This document shows, piece after piece, positions 22,288 through 34,020 of a DNA stretch of 64,000 nt (the stretch's first letter is position 1; every line of letters starts with the position of its first letter). The position numbers and the translations under genes are program-made. Source of the DNA: Gymnothorax reevesii (taxonomy: Eukaryota; Chordata; Actinopteri; Anguilliformes; Muraenidae); the NCBI GenBank assembly GCA_029721435.1, contig CM056577.1:27731719-27795718 (forward strand). The letters are read 5' to 3'. A model generated the notes under the pieces. That model had not been told where the DNA came from, did not search any database, and worked only from the letters and a program-made list of their open reading frames with translations.

Positions 22288-22653
22288 TTACCAGTGTGTT
22301 GGTGGGCCGTATGTCAAGAAGTCAGAGGTGCGTGTCCAGTCCTCAAATGTCCCGCAGTCAAATCTTGTCTGAACTACTGTTCCCCACACCTGGGTGGCCT
22401 GAAGCTTTTGGTAAATGTCTCTAACGGATGGCGAATACCTAAATAGTTTCCCTAATTTTGCCTCGATGTCTGGCGCCTGTCTGGGACAGACTTCCTCGAT
22501 ATCATGCCAGTTCAGCACACATATACTATCTCACAAAATTTCACCAAAGTCGGTAGAGGTGTGGCCGTCTATTGCATTCCACCAATGGGTCACAAGGTCA
22601 CCTTCTCTTAGGTGTTTTAATTTAGGAGTTCCTCTATTAAATTGGTCTTGCAT
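22288..22653 (-). pseudogene. gag: Putative ERV gag N-terminal fragment
   Basis: The minus-strand ATG at 22651-22653 opens a frame with one TGA after about 40 codons, then continues through DIEEVCPRQAPDIEAKLGKL and TFEDWTRTSDFLTYGPP. The position, first reading frame after the leader, and the mixed charged/aromatic composition suit a matrix domain, but no hallmark was recognised and there is no myristoylation glycine after Met. No major homology region or zinc knuckle was found downstream. Confidence 0.4.
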
Positions 22654-24569
22654 TTAATACAATGATGACGTATTGTTTTATTATGTTTTGATGTAAGTTG
22701 TTATTTTGCCAGAGTAACACTTATTTCTAGTTATCAAACTTCAAATTCCAGGCATGGAGAACAAAATCTCACTCGCTATTTCACCTGTCAGCTCATTCAC
22801 TTTCAAGACTTAGTGATCCATTCAACCCTTCAGCTAAGGAGCGTTTCCTCCCCGAAATCTAGATATTTTCTGTCACAAATCTCCACTGCTGTCTCTTGAT
22901 TTTTCCCTATTACTGGAGCTTGTACCTTTAATCATTCTCTCTATACTTAACCACAAACTCCTTTTCCAACCTTTAGTAGAACAACCACTATTCTGCTTTT
23001 CTTAGTGTTTTTTTTTTTTTTTGACAAAACTGCTTCTTTCTTTCATCAGACAGTACTTTCCACAGGCAGGAATCGTACCCGCAGCTCCCTTTTCCTAAGG
23101 AATACCAACCAGATAACCTCCGCTGTAATCACTCATGAACTAATTTATGTATAATGTTTCCCTGTTTTTTCAGCCGTTCACCAAAAAGCTTTGCATATTA
23201 TGCTGCAAAATTTCTATTTATAAATCAGGTGCTTTTCAGCTCTTGACGCTGCACTTCTCTGTCCTGGTCTTTTACTCTGGGCAGATCTGCTCTGCACCTG
23301 GCAGCAGAGATAAATCCTTATCAGTGGCAAAGAGCTCTAGCCTTGAACACTCTATAGTTGGCACAGAAGGGAAATTCCTCATTTACAGTCAGCACTTCAC
23401 ATTAACACTAACTACACAAATTACAAAGCATATAAGTAGATATTCACTTCATTATTTACATAGCGCTATATGATTTACAGTTTCCAATAAGTTTATCACA
23501 CTTTGGGGTCACATTGGAATTTTGTTATTGTGCACGTACAAATTATGATACAAATTTCAGATGAACGCGTTTTACTTAATTTTTCTTTTTAGCTGACCAT
23601 TCACTGGTAAAGTTACCACAGTTTCCCATAAAATCCCATTGCCAGTATCAGTATTATGAATATTGGTTGCAATCCACCGGTCAAAATCGACTCCCTCTCT
23701 GTCTCATACGTCTGCAGAGTCGGAATCTCAGAAGTCCAGATTTAAGTCGACCAATATTCTTCTGCGTCGTGTGACAGAACACAAAAACCCAGTTCTGCAA
23801 ATCAGAGGTTCCCACTGACTGCGTAGAAACCGCGGGACTGTGCAAACAGCCTTCTCGTCAGTTGTTTCCTCAAATAGCGAGTATCACTCAATCTGGGTGT
23901 GCCGCGATTTTGTGACACAGACTCAATTTGCAGAATTTAACTTGTCCCTGTTCACTCTCTACCACCACCAGCATGGATTTTTTGTACAACAAAATGTACA
24001 TTTTCTAAGAACACATTCCAGAAGACAAGGCCCTTTAGTTTGGGTATTTTAAGGAGTATGATCTTATATTCCTCTCTCTCTTTTTTATCCCCGGCGGTTT
24101 GAATCCGTGAATAGGAGTAAAAAACTGGTTAAATCCACTGGCTGACGTCCGTCCAATAGACTCAATTCAGCCCGTTTATTCCTACCTCGACTTCAACAGC
24201 GCCCACACGTGTAAATTAAAATACCCTGTACGTATTTATCCTCGGCGGTTTGAAGCTAGTTCAACAGCGCCCGCACTTATCTCTCTCCCGGGACTTTCTT
24301 TATCGACTAGTCGTTTTAGGACGTTGAATTCCGCAATGTACACTTTCACAATACTCTGTGTCTGCTACTCAAATCATACAAAAGTGTAATAATATGATTT
24401 TGTACCTTTCCGTCAAACTTCAGACACTTCGTAATCTATCCTACGCAGATTTTATTTAAAAAGGTTCTGCTTACCTCTCTCTTATGACCGGTCGTCAAGT
24501 GTCTGGCGATTGTCGTCAAGGTTGGAATGTAGTTTCAGAAGCCTCCTGGGTGCGTTCCCCGTCTCCCCC
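22654..24569 (-). other. ERV 5' leader region
   Basis: About 1.9 kb between the PBS and the gag-like ORF with no gene recognised. It contains a short imperfect repetition: GGCGGTTTGAA occurs near 24096 and 24245, and TCAACAGCGCCC near 24195 and 24261. The leader is long and may contain untraced insertions. Confidence 0.45.
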
Positions 24570-24587
24570 TCCACGCCGGGGTCACCA
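24570..24587 (-). promoter_or_regulatory. Primer binding site, tRNA-Trp type
   Basis: On the minus strand it reads TGGTGACCCCGGCGTGGA, matching 15 of 18 positions of the tRNA-Trp site TGGTGACCCCGACGTGAT known from avian sarcoma/leukosis viruses. It lies four bases inside the 5' LTR border at 24592. Confidence 0.7.
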
Positions 24588-24591
24588 ATTT

Positions 24592-25169
24592 TGAGGGCTT
24601 TTTCACCTTTTGTCAAGTCTGATTTTACGTGTTCAAGGGAGAGAGCGACTAGAAATAAGAGAATTGTAGACCAAATGTTGAAAATAGTTGTTTATAGCAG
24701 ACTAAGAGTAAAAAATTACAAACTTTAACAAGAGGAATGTTCTTAGCCACAGTTCGGAGAGCGCTCTGCCCAGGCGTTGCCCGGGCATCAGCTCTTATAG
24801 TCTACAGTCCTTTAGCTGCACATCAATTGGCTGTAGATCTGTCTGTAACCGGAGTCTAATCAGCTCCTGCCTTTCTATACAGTATTGTCCAGTCTGCTTT
24901 AGACAGGTCACAGAAAGGCGGTTAGGGGACACCTGATGCCACTTTGGACTGCTCCTTGGGTGTTGTCTTTTGGCAGGGCGCCAGCATTTCTGTGCCACTC
25001 TGTACCTTGCTCCTCCTGTACAGCTTCTCTCTTCCGCTCTCACACATTCTGGGTAAATAGGTTTATAAGTTTTGGGGTATTGACATAAAAGATGTTTTAA
25101 GCAGTTTAAGATAATAATGATAATACAAAAGATGTTATGATAAGAATACTAAAGATGTATCATTCCACA
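24592..25169 (-). repeat. 5' LTR of the ERV
   Basis: A 578-bp uninterrupted LTR. In plus orientation it starts TGAGGGCTTTTTCACC and ends TTCCACA. Against the 3' LTR it carries an extra GC-rich piece near 24763-24787 and a shorter TAATAATGATAA tract near the end. The target duplication ATAC follows at 25170-25173. Confidence 0.9.
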
Positions 25170-25256
25170 ATACTCGCCCAAATTCTTCAAGTTAAAGTAG
25201 CACTTTTTCCCTCAAAAAAACCATGATTGTGAGTGTCTAAAACTGGACCTCTAGAC

Positions 25257-25941
25257 CAGTGGCGGCTGGTGAACCAGCGAAAGGGGAAGCTCAAACCAAT
25301 CTCTTAACAATGATTGGTCATGACCCGATTTGAAACATTCATTAGTGAGTTTTAGTGGCATATTTATGCTCCCCTGCTGTAGTCAGCAAATATTCAATCA
25401 ATGCATATGTAAGAGATTCTGGCAGGGGATTGAAGTCTGTGCAGAGAGGTTTATCAGTTTCAGATGCGTTACAGTGGACTTCACCTCTTATAATTGGAAA
25501 CCGACGATGACTCTGGACTTCTGACGCTTTTGCTTACTCAGGGGTTGGAAGCAATGGATGTGTGCCATGATTGTTTACATTGTTTAAAAGAAATAAGGTC
25601 ATTTGAAACGTCTTTATGCAATCCCATTGCTTCCAATGATCTTCCAATGTGAAACTGATAAACAACCACGCACAGACTTCAATTCTGCACGAAAATCTCT
25701 CACATATGCGCTGATTAAATCATTGCTGACTACCGCAGGGGAATGCAAATATGCCGCCAAAACTCACGCCAAATGCGTGAGAGTTGACAGGTGCGTATTA
25801 TTAATGAAAACTGAGAGTTCAGAGTTTTCAGAGTTTCTGTAATGGTAATTTAAGTGGATGACTGAAAACAAGTTGTGACCAATCATTATTTTTAAGGGAT
25901 GGTTGGAGCTTCCCCTGTCACCAGTTCACCCGCTGCTACTG
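25257..25941. mobile_element. hAT-type MITE upstream of V3
   Basis: A 685-bp element with inverted ends CAGTGGCGGCTGGTGAAC (left) and CAGTAGCAGCGGGTGAAC (right complement). The flanking 8-bp direct repeats CTCTAGAC (25249-25256) and CTCTGGAC (25942-25949) match at 7 of 8. Ends and target length fit hAT. No coding sequence. Confidence 0.8.
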
Positions 25942-26359
25942 CTCTGGACAGATTCAGATAATCACTTTGGTTTTTGATCTGGCTGGTCTACAAGACCTAA
26001 CATGTGCTCATGTCACAAACTAATTGCAATTTGGACAACAGCAAAATACTTTGAAAATCTACAACTGCCACAGTACACGTGACTGTATCACATCATTGTT
26101 CAGATTTTCTTCTAGAAGTGCATGGTTTTGTATCGCTGTAAGAGATAGCTGGTGTTGAGCTCTGACTACATCTTTGGAAACATGTCCTCTCGTGAGTCCT
26201 GGGTGTGGAGAGGACAGACATGATGAATAGCGTGTAACAGTCGTTACAGAATGGAGACGCCTGCTTTGGACATTATTAACTTCCTTCTTCTTCAACCTTT
26301 TAATCCACCCCTTCATTTCTTTTTCTCTCTGTCTCTTTCTATCCCCCTACCTGATCCAG

Positions 26360-26680
26360 TCTGTGTTCTTTCTGAAGCTGGACCCAAAACCATCACTGGG
26401 TTCACTGGAGGTTCAATAATCCTGCCCTGTGTCTGTGCTGATGTACAGAGCAAACCCGAGCAGGTCAGATGGACTGCAGTTCGAGGATTACTCAACACTG
26501 TTATATTTCCAGAGCGTTATACCCCTCGCAACAGTCCCTACAGAAACAGAGTGCAGTTTTTGAACTCCATCTCTCCTGGAAACCTGTCCCTCCGGATCTC
26601 TGATCTCACTATGACAGACGGAGGAACATACAGGTGTGAAGTAGATGGCCAGTACAGATCGATCACTCTCACAATTAAAG
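26360..26680 (+). CDS. Ig V-set exon V3, block 1
   Basis: A 321-nt phase 1-1 exon with acceptor GATCCAG and donor GTACAT. It encodes a V-set domain: B-strand Cys in GGSIILPCVC, C-strand Trp in QVRWTA, YRNRVQ, SPGNLSLRISDLT with an N-glycosylation site, and F-strand TYRCEVDGQY. It starts with an extra cysteine (CVLSEAGPK), as V1 does. The domain is complete and free of stops, so it could be used. Its paralogue V3' (54393) has the same length. Role inferred: extracellular domain of an immune-type receptor; ligand unknown. Confidence 0.8.
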
Positions 26681-26871
26681 GTACATTTCTTTTCATCTGT
26701 GTTTGATTGGATAGTTATGAATCAATGAAATGCATGCAATATTTTGCAATACCATAAAATGACCTATTTATCAATAACTAACCAATCCTAATTTCCTCAT
26801 ATCTCTCAAAGAGCAATCACCATTCTTTCTCTCCCTCTGTGTGTGTCTCTCTCTCTCTCTACTTTTTGTAG

Positions 26872-26901
26872 ATGACGAATACATCACTACCATAGTTAAA
26901 G
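26872..26901 (+). CDS. 30-nt mini-exon, block 1
   Basis: Acceptor TTTTGTAG and donor GTACAG enclose 30 nt, phase 1-1, reading DDEYITTIVK after the split codon. It would add ten residues between V3 and the next domain, as a short hinge. Paralogue at 54901-54930. It resembles a truncated copy of the V3 end (ITLTIKG against ITTIVKG), so it may be a relic rather than a used exon. Confidence 0.5.
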
Positions 26902-26952
26902 GTACAGGCTGTAATGATCCACTGAATTGCTTGTAACATTTTGTAACACCTT

Positions 26953-27381
26953 TGTAATGGCCAGTAGAATTCGGAGGCCAATTGCAGCGACAAGAGGGAA
27001 ATGATCAGCACGGACACAAAAAACACAGAGAATAATACAGACCACTGGAAAAAGCTTGCGCTTCTAAAGGACGTATACTAGTCCAAAACACAGAAGCAAA
27101 GAGACATAGAAAAAAGGGAGAAGAACTCCAATAATAACGAGAAGATACAAAGTCAAAGAAATCCTGACTACAGATATCTTCGGTTATAGAGCATAGTTAA
27201 ATACAGACACTCTAACAAAGAGGCGCGGCGAACATCCGGCTTGTATTGAGTCCAGGGAAATGCCGCCCCAGTTCAATCAGCCAGCTGGGTAAAGAATCCG
27301 ATTGAACAGGAATTTGATGTCGTCCTGGGACGAGAGCCACAAAGAAAAGTTCAAAACACACCAACATCCAGAACCATGAAA
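26953..27381. repeat. Solo LTR related to the 45652-50787 chromovirus
   Basis: A 429-bp insertion flanked by a perfect 5-bp repeat ACCTT (26948-26952 and 27382-27386). It starts TGTAATGGCC and is similar in layout to the LTR at 50341-50787, with shared words such as GCCAGCTGG, AATCCGATTG and GGGACGAGAG/CCGGACGAGAG. Block 2 has the empty site (CACCTTAAAATAAGTAG near 54978), so it was inserted after the block duplication or lost from one copy. Left by LTR-LTR recombination. Confidence 0.85.
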
Positions 27382-27511
27382 ACCTTAAAAATAAGTAGTT
27401 TTCAATAACTACACGATCTGTTGTTCAAAGGAACCTTTACTCAGATTATATACACATATCTCTCAAAGTGACATCATCATTCTCCCTCTCATTTTCTCTG
27501 TAATCTGCAGG

Positions 27512-27830
27512 TCCACGCGGTGTTCTTTTTAACTCTGGACCCAACATCATCACTGGCTACACCGGACTCTCAGTTCTCCTTGTCCTGCGCCTGTTCTAAT
27601 ATCCAGGGGAAACTTGAACATGTCAAATGGACTGCAGATCTGGGAGAGCAGAGCACTGTCCTATTTCTAGAACATTCTGCCATCGATCAGTGTGAATGAA
27701 GAGTGCAGTTGCTGAACTTTATTTCCCCAGGAAATGTTTCACTCAGTCTGTCACTTCTAACTCTGTCAGACGGAGGAAGTTACCGCTGTGAAGTAGATGG
27801 ACAGCACAGAGACCAATTTTGACCAATTGT
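27512..27830 (+). pseudogene. Ig V-set exon V4, block 1, broken
   Basis: The acceptor CTGCAG is present and the frame opens as phase 1, but it shifts frame after ITGYTG, before the B-strand cysteine. Later stops are seen (near 27700), yet Ig words remain: SPGNVSLSLSLLTLSDGG and SYRCEVDGQH. The leading cysteine of its paralogues reads glycine. About 23 bases of the exon end present in V4' are missing, and no donor is visible. The same frameshift is in V4' (55100), so V4 was probably already dead before duplication. Confidence 0.8.
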
Positions 27831-29474
27831 GTTTAAAACCTTAAAAGGGTCATGTGACATCTTCAAATGATGAAAATCTCATATATCTCTGACACAGTGA
27901 TGATGCTTAGCCAGTATGAGTGCAGGATCCATCTTTCTCCTGAGCTTTAGCTCTGCGACATGACCTGGCAGGCTATTCCACACTGAGACCACTCTCTAAG
28001 GGGAGTAAAAAATACTTTTTAATATCTATGCTGAGTTTACTTCAACTTACGTTCCATTTATGTGCCCTAATTAGCAAACAGAACTTAACCAAAATAAACC
28101 TGAAATGTGTTAATGTCTTTTACTTTCACTCAATCAGATCACCCCAAAGTCTCCATTCACTAATGGTGCTTTTCCACTGCATGGTACAGCTCTACTTAAC
28201 TTGTATCTTGTCAGTTTTTACGCATTTCCCTGGTACGTGGTACTTTTCTTAGAATAACTTCGGTCAAGGTTATAAGGGAGCCAAGCTGATACGAAAACGT
28301 GAGGTCAATGAGGTCAATTGGTCAGAGGAAATACTTATTCGTGCGACTCAGGGCAAGCCGACAATATGCATTATTGATTACAGCGGAATGGGATGATTTT
28401 TTACATCTACAAAGTCTCAAATGTAAACATTAAGATGTGACTCAAGTAGGTGAATATGTATCCAAAACAATAAGCTTGGCTGCTTTCTCGCGAGCTAATT
28501 TAAGAGTAATTAAAATTTTGGGGTTACTTAACAATAACTTGTAACTTTCTCATAAAACAATGGTATTCTCATGATCTAACAGAACAGAACAGATGTAGCA
28601 AATTTTTAATTGTCAACCATCAGCGACAACTGGCCCAACAATTAGCAGCCAAATGCAAGCGATTTAAGCATTTCCCGGAAACGCAAAATATGACTGCTTA
28701 CGGCGCTAAAACAATTCGGCGAAAATGGATAAGGAGCCAAATAAATAACCACCGAATGTCATTTTTGAGAATAAAGAAAACAAGCCCTGTGAACTCCGCC
28801 ATTGCATAGATATTAAAATATTTCATATTCATGCTCCACTGCTCACTTATTTGTATCGTGTGAGGTGATGTGTTCTGTGTCGAATTGAAGATGATGTCAC
28901 TCACAATTAAGCTGGCACTGTTCTATGTTGAAAACAAGTACCTGACTCCAAAACCGAGTAGAGTGAAGTATCACGCTGTGGAAAAGTGCCGTAAGTCACT
29001 TCTTAACGAGGCTGAAGAAATTCTTGTGGTACTGTCAATAGCTGGTGGACACAATGACACATCACATAATCAGCTTCAGTCAGCTCTTTGCCGTGAAGGG
29101 AAATGATTGGAAGGCTTTCTGTGTTTCTGGAAGTACTCTTGTGTTGCTCTCCTTGAGTACACATTAGAAAATAAACTGCCTCTTATTGGACCCGCTGTTT
29201 CTTTCTGTCTCTTCATTGGGGCTTTTTAAGTCTGGCCCTGGGTTGTAGCTCACAAGTTCATTACCCAATTTTGGATATCAGCGCTACCTTCAAGCAGAGC
29301 CTGTGAGGGTGAATGCGTTCAATGTTGTTCTAACAAATCATTTATATTTTATATACACTGTCATTTTTGGCATTCAATGACTTATCAGTTGGCTTCCTGC
29401 TGAAATAGGGAGGGAGTGATGCAGATGGGGTGGTGTGAAAGTCCCTGCTGGGTTCTCGGGGTGAGATAACTAAC
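27831..29474. other. Flank of block 1, homologous to block 2 until about 28610
   Basis: No gene recognised. 27831-28610 is similar to 55430-56215. Beyond that point block 2 is interrupted by a Tc1 element, so the end of the duplication is not visible. A 78-codon plus-strand ORF at 28870-29106 has no recognised domain. Confidence 0.6.
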
Positions 29475-29772
29475 TGTCACGCCCTGGCACCCACAGATGT
29501 TAAAAAGGGCACCAGAGCAAGGAGTGGAGCTGAGGACCCAAGTGCAGGGATTTTATCAAACAAAGAGTATGATTAAAACAAAAATAATTCATAACTTGCA
29601 AGAGAACTGAAGGGGAGCGCACACAATAGAAAGGCTACCTGCCTGGAAGGAGCAAAGCTAAGGAACTAAGGAAACAGGCGACATGAATAACTGATAAAAA
29701 CTGAGGATATTTGGATAAGTAGTGAAGGGCAGGTAGCCAGACATTGGAATGGCAAAGGGGAGGGACATTACA
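29475..29772. repeat. Possible solo LTR
   Basis: The segment begins TGTCACGCCCTGG and ends GGGACATTACA, and holds CTGAGGACCCAAGTGCAGG, a composition typical of fish Ty3/gypsy LTRs in minus orientation. No matching target duplication was found (CTAAC against ACATG), so the ends are uncertain. Confidence 0.35.
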
Positions 29773-30065
29773 ACATGTTTATGTTAAACTTTATGTTAAA
29801 AAGCAGGACAGGGTGGCCATTGACAATGATTTCCTTTGAAAGAATATTTTTGTTTTCTTTCAAAACTGAAATGTCCTTTTTGAGGAACCGATACTTTAAG
29901 ATTCAGGCACTGCAGAAAATGTGACTCATATCTGATAATTTTTGTAAATATCTACAAAACGAAAGCTGTCAGTGCATATTAATAGTTGCAATGCTGCGAA
30001 GAGGCAGTTACCATCAGTCTAGCGGCAACTCCAGATTACAGCACATTCCTGTTGGACAGTAGACA

Positions 30066-30123
30066 ATGAGAACCACGCTGATCTGCCTCTGGCTGCTCAA
30101 CAGTCTTGTTCACATGATCTCAG
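30066..30123 (+). CDS. Signal-peptide exon of an Ig-domain gene
   Basis: ATG at 30066 opens 19 codons encoding MRTTLICLWLLNSLVHMIS, a classical signal peptide with a short N-region, leucine-rich core and small residues at the end. The exon ends with one extra base before donor GTGAAG, so it is phase 1, exactly what the V exons need: joining to V1' (52370) would give a glycine codon followed by the CSLY start. It lies about 22 kb upstream of V1', with transposons filling the gap. The promoter and transcription start were not identified. Confidence 0.65.
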
Positions 30124-31215
30124 GTGAAGTGAGAACTCTTTGCGCTTGGGTTTTTTTTCTTTAAACTGAGCTGTCCTTGGTCCTTAAATATATTATCTGG
30201 CTGTCTGTCTATGTTTGTCTGTCCATCTATCAGAATGAGATTTAAGTCATTCACAACACTAAAGCCTGCTGTACTTTTCTAGCGTTGCAATCTTCAACTT
30301 GGAGAGTGAACACTTTACTGTATGTGCTAGCATGTATTTATTAGTTATTAAGTTGCGGATAAATTTCCGCAATCTGTACATGACCTAAGCACGGTTGATA
30401 GGGAACTTGACATTTTCTAGAATTTGGAAGAAAGTTCATTACATAATATTATTGTTATTAGATGATAGTAATAATAGCTTATTAGTTGACATTCAACGAT
30501 TCAACTGCTTCACTTTGCCTGTAGTTGTTTAACAGATTATGTGAAGAGAATATGTGACCATTGAAAATTCCTTCATATTCTCAGAATTAGTTGAACTACT
30601 CTCACCTATGTTACACAAATGATCAATAATTGAAAAACAAATATTCAAGAATTCAACAATTAGTAAACAATTTTATTCATCTTAATTGAACGTTCTAATG
30701 CACAACAAATGTTAAACGTTATACATAAAAATGTTTAACAATACATAGATGATTGTCATATATATGTTTCACCATGAGCTCACTTTTTTCTTTTATCGAT
30801 GTTGAACATTTGTAAGATTTTATGAGCATGTTCCTACACTTGCTCAGAAAATGTTGTCTGTTTAATGAATGAATGTTGTTAAATATTCTCACAAGTCGTT
30901 TCAGTGGAATTGCGTTTTCGAACTGCTGATAGTTTGTTGACCATCTCCAAGTACAACTGTATTTCCCATGTATTAACCTATTCACTGGCAGCATCACGTT
31001 TCTTGAGCATCTATTAGCGTTTCTCTGTAGATTGTTAGCATAAACATTAAGGGGCCTTCCCAGGGTAATTTGATTTACCTTGTTCCAGCACAGATATTGA
31101 TATAATAACAATACAGTTTATTAGGTCAACACAAACATGTACTATCTCATTGGTTTTTATTTACATTGTTACCATGGAATTGACGTTAATAAGTAAAATT
31201 ACGGTCCGTATTATG
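30124..31215. other. Intronic sequence, no gene recognised
   Basis: AT-rich sequence between the leader exon and the hAT-like end. A 130-codon minus-strand ORF at 30719-31111 has no recognised domain and a low-complexity AT-driven composition. Confidence 0.5.
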
Positions 31216-32225
31216 CTGTGGCAGTTCTAGGGGCGGGGCCACAGGGGCATTGGCCCCATCTGAAATCTAATTGGCCCCCTGAAGTGCCCCTGTCCTGTCA
31301 CTCATCTGTCGTTTTGTCCAAAAATGACAATCAGATTATAGGTGAATGCAATTCAGTGCCCCACAGTTGGGGGCAGTACTGCTCCAAATAGGCATAATAC
31401 CATCACAAAAGCTCACAGAAGATGATGATACTTTGAATGAACACTGGTTCACACCAAGGACTGTGTAAAACATGGACAGCGTCTCCTGAAAAGTCAAGCC
31501 AAAACGTCTGCATCACCAACTACTGGCAGGGTGCAGTGCAAATTATAAGCCTGCCCCTCTATGTTTGTGAGGGGGGGGGGGAAATGCCACGCAGAAAAAA
31601 TTGCAGACATGAAATTTTTTTTTTTCTGAAAATGGATTCTTCCTTTTTAAGAAGTTCTTACCATGCTGATCTATATTCTAGCGTCAATTTTTCTGATAAG
31701 TTTGCTGTAAACTTTTTATTTGATATTGTGCAAAAGGGGCGTGTAGTCATAATGAACAGCAGTGATGGACAACTCCAGTGCATGAACTGAGTCCTGATAG
31801 CCCCTGCCCCCTGTGGATTTTGTTTCGCGAATAGTAATTTTTACGTAGAGCTGGAGTAAAAACGTTGACAGGAGACCTAACGTTATCTGAAATTCTTCAT
31901 AGGGCTAGCTAACAGCGATTGTGCTTCAAGCAGGACAGACTGCAACAAAATAATGACGAAATGTGAATTATACTCACCGACCGGACCGATCAAAATGATC
32001 TTTGCAGTTTTTTCGGTAAGTTTATATTTTGTTTGTTGAAGTTGAATGGTCAGTTTAGTTATTACCACGTTAGCTAGCAACCTTGGCGACGTTAAGACAG
32101 CAAGCAGAGTAGAAAACGTTTAGGATTAATATGGGGAGAAAAGAAAATGGTGATCAGTAGCCATTCATAACTGGCAAAAGAGACATTTTTAATTTTAGAG
32201 AATACCTATTAAGGTAAGCATTTGA

Positions 32226-34020
32226 ATGAAGTTAACGGCACTATGTATAATAAGGATATTTAAAAGGGATTATTATACCAAAATATTAGAGAATAACAGT
32301 AACCACATTAAAGGAATATGGAATACATTAAATGGAAATATTAGGAACAAACAAATCAAATCAAACTATCCAGAATTTTTTACTGATAACGACACAACAA
32401 CTACCAACATGAATGAGGCGGTTGAAGGATTTAATAACTTTTTTGTGAATGTGCGTCCAAAACTGGCTAGTGAAATAAATAATACTGGAGGGAAATACAT
32501 TATTGAGGACCACGGAGAAAGAAATCCAAACTCAATCCTGTTGGCAGCAATAGAAAAAATGAATTTATGAAAATAGTAAATGGATGTAAAAAAAATCATG
32601 AGTTTGATCAAGAAAACAATTGAAGAAATTATAGATCCACTGACTCATATATGCAATTTATCATTCCAAACCGGTACAAATATATTTTGTTCTGGAATGG
32701 ATTTACAGCAGGTATTAGAGGTGGTCACAAAAGAAATGGGTAAAATTAAATGCTGGTTTGATAAAACAAATTGTCCTTAAACTTGAACAAAATAAAATAC
32801 ATGTTGTTTGGTAGGCATAAAATAAATGCAGAGGTACAAGTCAAAATTAATAAGGAAATGATAGAAAGGGTTTATGAATATAAGTTTCTGGGTGTTGTAT
32901 TAGACCATAAGCTCTGTAAGAAATCTCATGTTAAATATCTGTGCTCCAAGATCTGTAAAAAAGTGTTGGGATATTGGGGAAAACTAGACATATGCTGAAC
33001 CAAAAAACACTACATGCTGTATAACACACTAATTCTACCAAATCTCAGCTGCTGTGTGGAAGTTTGGGGTAATACTTACAGGAGCAACTTACAAAAAATA
33101 TGCACACTGCAAAAAAGAGCAGTAAGGTTAATGAATCATGTGGGTTACCGAGAACACACAAATGTACTGTTTTTAAAATCAAACATTCTGAAATTCATGG
33201 ATCTAATAAAATTTAAAACTCTACAAATCATATTTAAAGCAAGACACAATCTACTCCCAAGAAATATTCAAAAATAATTCAGTGACTGAGGGGCGAGATA
33301 TGAGCTAAGAGGGAAATTAAATCTGAAACAAGCTTGTATCCGCACGACGCAAAAAAGCATGTGCATATCAGTTTGTGGGGTGATCCTGTGGAATAGCCTT
33401 GATGATGACTATAAGCAAAGCAATAATATTACACAGTTTAATCGCAAATATAAGAAATTAATCATGGACAAATACAGAGATGAGGCGGAGCTCAAAAAAG
33501 AGAAAAAACAAGTCCACATGGTCAACAACATCCCCCGCCAATCGTGTGCTTCTTATTTTAAAACTCCTTTATGGTCTGAAGCTACACACCAAATTTGGTT
33601 GTCCTATCTGTAATTGTATCTGAGAAAAATTGTCCCCTTTCTCACGGACGGACGGACGCACGCACACACGCACGGACGGACGGACTGAGGTCAAACGTAT
33701 ATCCCCCTCTCACTTGGTGTTGGCGGGGGAGAAAAATCTTGATTTAATGATGTGGAGAAGGTTTCAATTGCAATGATAAAGATATCTTGGTGAGTATTAC
33801 TTTTGGTTCTAAAATACTGTTACTGCAATGATGGGGTAGGACTTGGTAAGCATTTTTGCTTCTTCCTGCTCCTTCTTGAACATATTACTAATTTTCAGTC
33901 TACTGATGAATACCAAGTGATGTATTATATTTTGTGTTATTTATATATATTTTTTAATCTTTATATGTACTGTAGCTTATTTTTTCGTTTTGTTGTTGAG
34001 ACAAACTTCAAAAAAATGTC
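32226..34020 (+). pseudogene. LINE (non-LTR retrotransposon) remnant
   Basis: Plus-strand frames carry pieces of a reverse-transcriptase ORF. 32226-32570 has the region upstream of the RT core (YPEFFTDNDTTTTNMNEAVE). 32680-33000 has the thumb region (YKFLGVVLDHKL). 33014-33510 has the C-terminal LILPNLSCCVEVWG and MCISVCGVILWNSL. The RT core with the catalytic aspartates is missing: the text jumps from LSFQTG to TNIFCSG near 32680. The 3' tail (33800-34020) matches the GCTTCTTCCTGCTCCTTCTTGAACAT type of fish L2/Rex-like LINEs; the exact clade is not certain. A foreign piece with a GACG repeat sits at about 33515-33740. Confidence 0.75.
33643..33686. repeat. GACG/CGCA simple repeat
   Basis: Tetranucleotide GACG units flank a CGCA/CACA core. 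It sits in a short segment that interrupts the LINE. A related GACGGACGCGGACGCC stretch is near 45577. Confidence 0.8.

Larger units (their letters stand above)
8471..25169 (-). mobile_element. Endogenous retrovirus with nested insertions
   Basis: Minus-strand provirus. The 5' LTR is 24592-25169 (578 bp). The 3' LTR is 8471-8695 plus 13544-13905 (579 bp once the insertion is removed). The 4-bp direct repeat ATAC flanks it at 8467-8470 and 25170-25173. A tRNA-Trp-type PBS (24570-24587) and a polypurine tract (13906-13919) are present. A gag fragment, integrase and env are recognisable; protease, reverse transcriptase and RNase H were not found. Env has a CX6CC motif and the integrase has a gamma/epsilon-like layout. 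Frameshifts, stops and two hAT-type insertions make it inactive. Confidence 0.9.

Noticed and set aside
28870..29106. 78-codon plus-strand ORF
   Set aside because: No recognised domain or splice context; left unannotated as a gene.
29475..29772. A certain solo LTR
   Set aside because: Ends look LTR-like but no target duplication was found; reported only at low confidence.
30719..31111. 130-codon minus-strand ORF
   Set aside because: AT-driven composition, no recognised domain, no repeat partner; likely chance.
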